From Bedellia somnulentella (taxonomy: Eukaryota; Arthropoda; Insecta; Lepidoptera; Bedelliidae): 64,000 nt of DNA. Position 1 is the stretch's first letter, and every line of letters begins with the position of its first letter. Below the pieces are notes generated by a model, which saw only the letters and a list, made by a program, of their open reading frames with translations, did no database searches and was not told the DNA's origin. Of this stretch, positions 55,677 through 64,000 are shown one piece after another. A program made the position numbers and the translations under genes. Location: positions 15,239,970 to 15,303,969 of the forward strand of contig OY755186.1 of NCBI GenBank assembly GCA_963576735.1, given 5' to 3'.

Positions 55677-56017
55677 AACGACGTGATAGCTCAATGGGTA
55701 GAACACCGGTTAACGTGCTAGCGACTAGTGTTCAAATCCCGGGTCGGGCCTACACCAATTTGTCTTTTCTAAAGACATATGTGTGGTTAATTTATCATGG
55801 TTGTTAACTGAGTTTATTGAGTTGTACTTAGTCATGTGACAGTGTATTCGTACAAAACGGCGATAGGCCTGCCCCCTATCACGTGAGTCTGTCTAAGCAA
55901 AACGTGGGTACCTTCTCTGGACACTAGATGGCGCTGCCATGTGAGTTCAGAAGTATTGGTACCTCTGCCAACCCCTTTGGGGATAAACGGCGTGAACGTT
56001 TATGTTATGTTATGTTA
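55677..56017 (+). repeat. SINE-B (tRNA-derived), nearly full length
   Basis: Box A TAGCTCAATGGGTAG, box B GTGTTCAAATCCCGG, conserved body and CAACCCCTTTGGGGATAAAC, GGCGTGAACG, (TTATG)n tail. Small deletions relative to 27671-28048. Confidence 0.88.
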
Positions 56018-56094
56018 TTAACTCCATAGCCACTTATGGGCAAAAATGGATAATAATATAGATTGTCGTTGCTGTTGATTTTATATGAGTGTTT

Positions 56095-56340
56095 ATAATG
56101 ATAATATACGGACATATACACAGATCATGTTAGCCCCAAACTGAGTAGAACTTATATTATAGGATACTACCCCGACGATATATTTAATACTAAATAATAA
56201 ACATATAAAAATCCAATATTAAAAAACAATCATTTATGCTCATCACATAAATGTTGCTCTCAGCGGGGATCGAACCCGGAACCTCCGGACCGAGAAGCTA
56301 GTCACCTATTCACTTGGCCACTAACGTCGTCATTTTTGAC
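56095..56340 (-). repeat. SINE-D, another tRNA-derived SINE
   Basis: The minus strand has TTAGTGGCCAAGTGAATAGG, then box B GGGTTCGATCCCCGC, AACATTTATGTGATGAGCAT and ATATATCGTCGGGGTAGTAT. It resembles a widespread lepidopteran tRNA-type SINE from memory. Not a tRNA gene: there is no acceptor pairing and a long AT-rich body. Confidence 0.7.
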
Positions 56341-56938
56341 TAGTGGACTGCCCCAGCTTCTCACATATCTGTTTATGTTCAGCACTATTATGTAAATATC
56401 TAAATTTACTTCAATCACCGCTGCCTAATGAAAAATATTCTGCTTATATACAGCCTACAGCATTTTTAAATACGTAAGCTTTGTAATAGTGCAAGAATTT
56501 TCATGATCGGTTCAGTATATCCGAAGATTACATATGGTTCATTATTGCAAACAAATAACCAAAGTTAGAATACCATTATTAGTACAGACAAAATGTATGG
56601 CCATTTAAGAAGTACAAATTATAAAGCCAGTAGCGAATAGATCTTCAAATGGCACGAGTGACGCGCTCGAAACCGTGACGTGTGTGACATGACCTTAGCT
56701 TAGCATATGTCAACCAATGAACCAAGTCAAGTTGACATTTACACTAATGGCGGCAGAGCCCTTTTAAATAACCTATAGAAACAGACAGTTTTAGCTTTTG
56801 TGCAAGTTTTAATATTTGTTTTATCCGTAGAACATTTATTTTGGACAAATCTTCAGTTTTTGCAACAGTTGCGCGATGTATGAGTAGCGATGATATGTAT
56901 GATGATGAATGACGTTATACGTAATAGGTGAATTCATA

Positions 56939-57184
56939 CATACATATACTCACGGCTATAAATCCCTTAACGGGGTAGCCAGAGCTTTGGAATGAAAAAT
57001 TCCTCAGCCACTTTTGGAAGTTGATTGGGGAAAAGATGGTAGTAATAAATGTTTTTGGTTACGGGTCTGCCACCACATCGCCCAAAAATCAATTAAAAAG
57101 CCCCTATACCCTTAATCGCCTCTTACGATCACCCACGGGTAGAAATGGGGTAGTGTTATTCTAAGCCGGCACTACACGGCAATT
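56939..57184 (-). repeat. SINE-A, full length
   Basis: Perfect 10-bp duplication GTGAATTCAT (56929-56938, 57185-57194). Confidence 0.95.
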
Positions 57185-57413
57185 GTGAATTCATATCTTC
57201 CCAAAAAAGAGAAGTTTAGAAAATATTACAAAAAATAAAACTATTTAACAATATCTAAGTACGTCAGTGACACGCACGACCCATCTTTAACAAGGGTAGC
57301 AAACCCTTTAATTCTACGAAATAAGACATAGATCAATCAGGAAAAATATAATTATATTAATAAAGATCTCACCTTCTAAAACTATGTTTGTAACCAAAGA
57401 TTAAATACACCTT

Positions 57414-57615
57414 TTGCTTTTGCTGTGTAGCGCCAGCTTAGAATAGCGCTACCACATTTCTACCGATGGGTGTACGTAAAGACCCATCACCAACAACCTT
57501 TATTATACCATCTTTTCCCCACTCAACTTTCCAAAAGTGGCTGAGGAATTTCTAATTCCTTAGCTCTGGCTACCCCTTCTAGGGAATTATAGCCGTGAGT
57601 ATATGTATGTATGTG
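57414..57615 (+). repeat. SINE-A with ~45-bp internal deletion
   Basis: Perfect 12-bp duplication TAAATACACCTT (57402-57413, 57616-57627). The deletion joins GTGTACGTAA to AGACCCATCACC. The 110-codon frame that begins in its tail is not recognised. Confidence 0.92.
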
Positions 57616-58009
57616 TAAATACACCTTCTCTACCTTACTCTACCCTCACAACTAGGTTAAGTCGCTATCACCAAAGAAATTTTAAAAGCTCAACAAAAAT
57701 AATAATTAACCAACAACACATCTTATATAATATCGTATGCCACACTTGTATGTGGTCACCACTATCTTATCAGCCAGGGTGCCATTGGGGCGATATAATT
57801 GCGCACACGCAGCCAGCGGTCATTCACCCCGCACACGATTGCTGTTCCATAAGAATGTTTTATCAGAATTTGTTACGTGATTTTACGAATTCTATTTTGG
57901 ATCTAGAAATTATGGTAAAAAAGTTAGTAACGTAAATTATTTTTTTTTTCGTCTGAGTGGTTTTGATTTGGCCATTTAATTTTAATGTTGTTTTGATAGT
58001 TATTAGAAT

Positions 58010-58259
58010 ACATACATATACTCACGGCTATAAATCCCTTAACGGGGTAGCCAGAGCTTAGAAATTATAAAATCCTCAGCCACTTTTGGTAGTTGATTGG
58101 GGAAAAGATGATAATTATAAATGTTTTTGGTGACGGGTCTCCAACCACATCGCCCAAAAATCACTTAAAAAGCCCCTATACCCTTAGTCGCCTCTTACGA
58201 TCACCCACGGGTGGAAATGGGGTAGTGTTATTCTAAGCCGACACTACTCGGAAGACGGA
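58010..58259 (-). repeat. SINE-A, full length
   Basis: Perfect 12-bp duplication AGTTATTAGAAT (57998-58009, 58260-58271). Confidence 0.95.
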
Positions 58260-58881
58260 AGTTATTAGAATGTTTGAGGAAAATTGTAGTTTCTATAATA
58301 TTATCTATATTTCGAGAACGCAAAAATAAATTTAATGTCTGAAAAGTTCTGCTTTGTACTATTGGGTGATACAGTGTAATCGAACAGCCCTATTAATCGC
58401 TGGTCCTAATTACTATTAAAAAAGAAGTGTTTTAGTTGTTTCTTTTTTTCACAACTATATATTACTCGCATTAGGAAAAAACAAACTTTAATCACGGGTT
58501 AAAAACATTATATGGATCCCAAAAACTAAAAACGAGAGAAACTTAAGCAATTAGCTATTTCTTGAAAAAATAATACGTTAGTGAAGTATTGTTGATAATG
58601 TTTTCCAGCCAATCATTTGAAAGCCCCAAAAGCTCTAGTCACTTCATACGACAACGACAACATGAAGAGATAAAACGCAGCAAAGAGACAAATCCAACAC
58701 ATTAAATAAGTCATATCAGAAATTATACAAGCACCAATTCTGACCCCAAACACCGCCTGCTAATTATAAAGTTCCGGGTAGAATGTCGTGGTTGACGCGG
58801 CCGCCGAGTTATTAGCCCGCGTCCCGAATTTCACTCATCAGTTCATCACATTATATTTCAAGGCGCCCACCCAACTTTGTT

Positions 58882-59139
58882 ATGCGAAAAGTAAACCTAC
58901 TACGCCGAAATGTTCACGTGGGGAATACTCCGACCCATTTACTATATGCAGGGCATGCTTATGAGTGTTATCGTCGAAGTTGGAAATGGCCAGGTTTAGA
59001 AAGTATGTTCACGCAACGCGAAATAGAATCGGAGTGTTTTTCTAGACGCTTTTTGTTGTTAAGTAGTCTAACCTATGCGACTATGATTGCTGATTTGTTA
59101 CAGGCAGAACCTGAAAATTTTCATGAACCAAGAGCGTAG
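58882..59139 (+). CDS. Unrecognised 85-codon frame
   Basis: ATG at 58882 opens a frame without low complexity, reading LYAGHAYECYRRSWKWPGLE, then SMFTQREIESECFSRRFLLL and SSLTYATMIADLLQAEP, closed by TAG. The composition (Trp, Cys, Glu, varied residues) is more protein-like than most chance frames nearby, and the upstream 100 bp are GC-richer. I find no family resemblance and no clear splice sites. It could be a small exon, a transposon piece, or chance. Confidence 0.2.
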   Translation: MRKVNLLRRNVHVGNTPTHLLYAGHAYECYRRSWKWPGLESMFTQREIESECFSRRFLLLSSLTYATMIADLLQAEPENFHEPRA

Positions 59140-59233
59140 AAAGTATCTATTAGCAGTATTCCGTAGGACTTACAATGTAAAAACTGAAATATACGTCGAA
59201 AATTATAGATAATCTTAATAAATAATAACTGTC

Positions 59234-59355
59234 CCGGTAGCATGAGGCGTGTGAGAGCGAGTATATCATGTGAGAAGTGAGATACTGACAGATTTTGTAA
59301 GAGCAATCTTTCAGTTTCTCACTTCTCATGTGACTTACGCGCTCTCACAAGCCTG
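59234..59355. repeat. Hairpin MITE with ~50-bp arms
   Basis: GGTAGCATGAGGCGTGTGAG, AGCG, ATGTGAGAAGTGAGA pairs with TCTCACTTCTCATGTGA, CGCTCTCACAAGCCTGATGC, TAC, leaving a ~25-nt loop. Single copy in the window. Confidence 0.85.
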
Positions 59356-59811
59356 ATGCTACTTGTGTTGATGACTAAATTTATAAGACCAGTATAGTTT
59401 TATTACGAACGAGTATAATATTGCATTGAAATTATTAATGCGTGTAACTGAGATTAAAACGTAAAACTGAGTACGCTACAAAACAGCGTTCCGGTTATTC
59501 ATTACTTTGTTATTTGCTTCACACGTGTGAATATTGTAAAAATAAATTTGAACCAGTCACTCATTCTCAATGGCCAAGGCAGTATTGTTCTTGTCACTCA
59601 AAATGAGTGAGTAAAAAATATTGCATTGAATTATTTATTTCTTGGTTTTATCCCAACGAAACACGATTTATAAAGACCCTAATATGTCTTACCTTAAGGT
59701 GCCCTAAGCTGTTAAATTTTATGTATGTCATTGAAGCTTTTTTGCAAAAGTATAGGATATTTTTTTATTAGCAATACTTTTACAATTGAACAGACAAATG
59801 AGAATTTTTAT

Positions 59812-61826
59812 TAGTCCGGTCGACAGGTGGTTTCAGATAGAAAAAGGTCGGAATTTAATGAAACTTGGATATGTTGTTCAGGGATGGTTAATTAACATTT
59901 TGTCAAGTTTTGGACCTCGCGGGACCTGTGCAAAAAGAGGAGGGGGGGGAGAACTGCAAAAATCTCGACCTTTCGTCAGTTTTTCGTTAAATACATTTTT
60001 TCCTTACATCCTACGACAAAAGCGTTCAGGAACATTTTGTAGTAGGTGAAATTATCTACAATTTGAGTACTCACATATGTCTGTATGTCAATTCCTTACT
60101 GAGATATGGCGCTTCGCAGAAAATATGTTTTTCCGAAATTCAGTAAAAATACCTTAAAAAAGCAGAAACCAACCTTATTTCTTACTTTAATAATTGTTGT
60201 TATTATGGTCTGTAATTTTGAACCCCCCCAATCCCCCCTCCCTTTTCCACCTAACCCTAATTCTCAAAAGCTTATTTTCTACTGTAATTTCATAACAACC
60301 ATATATCATGTCGGTAATATTGGTAGTGACATTAGTTACTTTTTAGACCGATATTCCCTCTCCCTCTCCTTCCCTCCACTACATTATTGTTCCAGGGTAG
60401 GAAAAAAAAGAAGTAGTCCTTTCGTAAAAAAAAAAAAAATGGTATTAACAAAATTAAGGTTTTGACAAAGTATACACTAGAGGCAACAGAGATATTGTTG
60501 AAAGGTCTCTCATACATAGTAGATACGTATTTGTACTCATTACAGTTCCTGTCGAGATTTTTTAGCCGTTGGTTCTGCTTCTAATTACTCGTCGTCCTCC
60601 TGCACAATCAGGCTGTTAAGGACGTCCTCGCCGTCGTCGTATTCGTCGATTATGATGATATATACGAGTCCTCCTCGTTCAAATCAGTTGCGGGGGCGTT
60701 TTTGCAGGAGTGGCCTGTGCAGTACTTGCTCATAGCTGAGCATCTAAGACATGCTTTCTTGCAGCTGCAAGCTCCGGTGCTACAGCCTTTGCTGCACTTG
60801 CAGGAAACAATTTGGAGGATGTCACCTGGCGCAGCATTTTTCGTTGTGGGGATTAGTAGTACCCCTCGCGTGGTTAGGCTCCAGCCCCAAACTGATGGGC
60901 GAAGTTCATTACCACGCTTGTCTTGTACTTGCTGGTAAGTGCGGAAGGAGTGGCAATTGGCAGCGTCCCTTGTCGGTGGTAGGCGGGCTAGATACAATTT
61001 CGCCTTAAAATCGGTACCGCAAGTCGTCAAGGTTGTCATTGTCAATATTGCCTCCATAAACTACTACCAGGAACTTTTCTCCAGCGTCCTTGATTTTCTG
61101 AGGAGTAGCGTTTGATGTAAGAAACAAAGCCACTACTGCAGAGAGGGCGGTATTCTTCATATAGGTGCTGCAAATTTTGTTCTTCCCCAATCCTTACACG
61201 TGCTGACGTGGTATCACACCCACTCACTGCGTGGAGGAAAAGTATATCTTTGGGAGGAAAGGAACAGGAACTTGGTGAGTAGAGGACACTAGGACCACCA
61301 CCTCTTCCACTTTTCTGAAAATAGATGATCTTTATGGACATTCCTAATGCTGTCAACAGAATAAGTATGTCCACATCTTCAACAATAATAATGACGCTGT
61401 CGAATTCGCTAGCTTTGGATATGGCGGTGTTGGCGATCAACACGTCGGCGTCTTCATGCTTGCTTCACTTCGATGCTAGCTCACGCTGAATTTCGGAAAA
61501 AAATATTTTCTGCGAAGCGCCATATCTCAGTAAGGAGTTGACATACAGACATATGTGAGTACTCAAATTGTAGATAATTTTACGTACTATAAAATGTTTC
61601 TGGACGTTTTTATCGTAGGATGTAAAAAAAAAGGTAATTGACGAAAAACTGACGAAAGGTCGAGATTTTTGCAGTGCTTCCCCCCCTCCTCTTTTTGCAC
61701 AGGGTCCTCGAGGTCCAAAACTTGACAAAATGTTAATTAACCATCCCTGAACAACATCTCCAAGTTTCATTAAATTCCGACCTTTTTCTACCCAACTCCA
61801 CTTCTTGCGACTTGTCGACCGGACTA
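59812..61826 (-). mobile_element. 2.0-kb element with ~335-bp TIRs carrying a CXC/PIN-like gene
   Basis: Left 59812-60144 and right 61488-61826 are inverted repeats starting TAGTCCGGTCGACA and containing TAGAAAAAGGTCGGAATTTA, TTAATTAACATTTTGTCAAG and ATATGGCGCTTCGCAGAAAA. TAT lies immediately outside both ends (59809-59811, 61827-61829), a candidate 3-bp duplication. Between the TIRs sits a broken gene on the minus strand. No transposase signature (DDE) is seen, so the copy is either non-autonomous or belongs to a class whose enzyme I do not recognise. Short frames within the TIRs are shadows. Confidence 0.85.
60650..61475 (-). pseudogene. Broken gene for a PIN/XPG-like and CXC-type Cys-rich protein
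   Basis: Three overlapping minus-strand frames, joined by two frameshifts (near 61150 and 61010), describe one protein end. They read DADVLIANTAISKASEFDSV with VEDVDILILLTALG (acidic, nuclease-like strand), KDILFLHAVSGCDTTSARV, DAGEKFLVVVYGG, KLYLARLPPTRDAANCHSFR with TYQQVQ, VWGWSL, then a Cys-rich tail SCKCSKGCSTGACSCKKACL with RCSAMSKYC. The G-E-D-x-D-x-L-x-L-L, F-S-G-C-D-T-T-S-A and C-x-C-x-x-x-C motifs belong to a multicopy family I know from arthropod and cnidarian genomes. The front resembles a PIN/5'-nuclease fold, and the tail resembles a tesmin/TSO1 CXC domain. The N-terminal half is absent; the right TIR begins just upstream. Function unknown. Confidence 0.65.
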
Positions 61827-62285
61827 TATGTGGAAAGAAGCATCTCTAAAAATATATTTAACATTTTTAATTATAATAAATATATATATATATATATTAA
61901 AATTGAAACACATGTACATCAAGTAAGTTTACTGGTATATAAATAAAACGAAAATACGAAATAGGCATTATTTTTAACGACTAGCTTTAATTACCTGCTC
62001 GCGACACGCACGCTATGTGCGCGAACCTTAATGGCGGGCGAACGTTGTACATTAGATGCCACACCCGCACTTAGTTAAACCCAACCCACACTTAACCCTG
62101 TAATATAACTCAAAACATGTACCTTCATTATCGTAATTCACAGCAAAACGCCGAGCAACACCAGCCATAAATTGATATTAAAGTAAAGATTTTCAGAAAC
62201 ATTTTCGGAACTTAATATAAAAATATGTTAAGCGGTTACGCGTTTATCGAATCCTTGGTAAAGTAGAGTATTTTCTAAATAATAT

Positions 62286-62400
62286 ACATACATACATGTA
62301 CTAATGTTATTAGTTCCTTTTAGGGTAGACAGAGGCAATCTCTCGAGATTCGTTTACATTTATCAATCTTTGCAAACATACTCTGCGATTCTTTTACTTC
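62286..62400 (-). repeat. Worn RTE LINE tail
   Basis: Complement shows TCTACCCTAAAAGGAACTAA and TACATGTATG repeats plus ATTGATAAATGTAAACGAAT; heavily diverged. Confidence 0.7.
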
Positions 62401-62600
62401 CCTGTAACTTTATTAATTTATATTTACTAGTTCATAATTGTAATACAACAAAAAATTTATTTACACATTTAACTATATACACAGTTTAAAAAATATATAT
62501 GTGCATGATAAAGTGATAGATTATAGAAACATGAGTTCTTTTAGAATGTCTTACTACAATTTAAGTTTAGGTACGTTCATGATTCTATCCTGTATACATT

Positions 62601-62842
62601 ACATACATACATATACTCACGGCCATAAATCCCAAAAAGGGGTAGCCAGAGCTTCAGAGCTAGAAACTCCTCAACCACATTTGGAATTTGATAAGTGACA
62701 AGATGGTAGAAATAAAGTATCGTTTGTGATGAGTCTCCAACCTCATCGTCAAATACCACTTAAAAAGTCCCCTACCCTTAGTCGCCTCTTACGACACCCG
62801 TGGTAGAAAAGGGTAGTGACATTCTAAGCCAGCACTACACGG
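62601..62842 (-). repeat. SINE-A, full length
   Basis: Complement of GCCGTGTAGTGCTGGCTTAG to GTGAGTATATGTATG; the flanks CTGTATAC and CTGTATAT suggest an imperfect duplication. Confidence 0.9.
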
Positions 62843-62849
62843 CAACTCC

Positions 62850-64000
62850 ATACTGTATATGAACAGCAACATCCTTAATCACATGCTATTTATTCCAATC
62901 ATTATTTGGTTACGGTATACAATTGATGATTTGTGTCTAGCAATATATGGATAAAATAAAAAGACATTTTCTTAGATGACATAACATTATTTCCTTTGTT
63001 TTCACTTTTTATATATTATCATATTTTTTCCAAAGCACTTTATAATAATGAAATTTGCATCACATCGCACTTAATCGCAGTTTTGTGCGCTATTGTTTGT
63101 TATGTCTCTCTTTTGTAATGCGTGACCATACATGCATAAAAATAATCAAATTTAAAATGTAATCTTGAGGAATCCACTTTGTGGCATAACCTTTAAATAT
63201 TAAATACCGTAAAATAAAAAAGTTATTCATAGGAGTAAAATTAAGACCTCGCGAACAATAGGCGTCCTACTAAAGGTTGTCTTGGGCATGCTTAAAGAAT
63301 AGGGGTCCTCAGAGCTTAATCATACTACTCGATTACCGAAAAATAAAGATAGGGTATTTCTAAATACAAAATACTGTGGTGATAAGTAACTAGGGGGACC
63401 ATTAACTATAGGCCCTTGGCAGCTCAGAGTGCCCAGTGCATAAAATAACCTAACCTTAGCCTTATCATTTATGAAGAGAGATACTATAACACTCATCGCT
63501 TATAAGCAGACTATGACAAACAATGAAAGCCGGGATAATGACACACGTGACAGTAAATGTGTCATCAAGAATGCTTCGAATTCCGTAGATGCTGCGAAGA
63601 TCTTGTTAATTAACCAAGATTCATGACATGAGCATCAAGTTTTACGACGAAACTAGAATGCTTTAATTATTGGGTTTTCCCGGATTTTGGTGAGCTCCTT
63701 GTTTTGGTGATTCATCCGTGTTTTGATGGTTTGCCAGCATAACAAAATCTTTGAGTGACTGATCTTCACTCCTGAAAGTCTTAAAATAGACTAGATTCAA
63801 ATAGGTACACGGCAAATAAGATATTACTAAGAGATTGGTATCACTATCCCAATTCTTCCACTTGGTGATGATGATGACAGACGCGGCTAAGCGTCGAATG
63901 AGTTTCTGTGTAAGAACTTATCGAAACAATTGCTACTCGTATTAATCACGCTATTTTGCCCTTGAGTACAGCTACAAGTGAACACACAATGATATAATTA
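62850..64000. other. AT-rich DNA to the window end
   Basis: No gene, RNA gene or named repeat recognised. Confidence 0.5.

Noticed and set aside
59786..60465. 87- and 119-codon frames near the left TIR
   Set aside because: They lie mostly in the TIR and in C/T-rich DNA, and one is mirrored in the right TIR; no motif.

Overview
This window looks like the AT-rich, repeat-filled intronic and intergenic DNA of an insect, most likely a butterfly or moth. The evidence is AT-rich DNA packed with short retroposons, an RTE-type LINE with TATG-repeat tails, a Tc1/mariner copy, foldback MITEs, a short interstitial TTAGG run, and one very GC-rich coding exon. It is not bacterial: there are no operons, and the only long reading frames are transposon genes. 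The order Lepidoptera is an inference from repeat style, not a database result.

Host genes are few. The clearest is a 454-bp exon (18572-19025, + strand) of a Ski/Sno-family gene (Drosophila snoo homologue). It encodes the end of the Dachshund-homology domain and the SMAD4-binding domain. It follows a run of exactly 200 Ns that hides its upstream part, and it ends at a phase-0 splice donor. A GC-rich patch at 16.55-16.71 kb may be a promoter or 5' UTR exon. A 134-bp exon on the minus strand (1050-1183) resembles CCDC32. Two further exon-like segments (20645-20845 minus, 48767-48927 plus) are unassigned. Most of 19-64 kb is probably intron.

The rest is mobile DNA, region by region. (1) 0-6.1 kb: a CAGA-microsatellite repeat, a hAT-like MITE, and a 3.7-kb block bounded by inverted 178-bp segments that end in a small palindrome; the block holds a Helitron Rep fragment and a 5'-truncated Jockey/CR1-like LINE. 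(2) 6.8-14.4 kb: adjacent TIR elements and a foldback, then a nested stack. A Tc1 transposase gene (minus strand) was split by an RTE LINE (13-bp target-site duplication, TSD). That LINE was split by a DNA transposon, which was itself split by a SINE (11-bp TSD). The Tc1 gene also carries a separate 177-bp RTE tail (13-bp TSD). (3) 24-34 kb: a chimeric retroposon with a 16-bp TSD, tRNA-derived SINEs, and a decayed ~4-kb transposon containing a 1.25-kb element with ~370-bp inverted repeats. (4) 37-49 kb: paired hairpin MITEs, seven-copy 130-bp MITEs, SINEs. (5) 50-63 kb: a dense SINE cluster, and a 2.0-kb element with ~335-bp TIRs carrying a broken CXC/PIN-like gene.

The unifying observation is that the RTE LINE and two unrelated SINE families end alike: a CCCC/GGG stem-loop, then G(C/G)CGTGA, then TATG-type repeats. 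This suggests that one LINE machinery amplified much of the short repeat load here. In the annotations, SINE-A is the ~250-bp SINE with TATG repeats, SINE-B the tRNA-derived SINE with TTTATG repeats, SINE-C a tRNA-derived SINE ending near CCCCACATGAGG, and SINE-D another tRNA-derived SINE.
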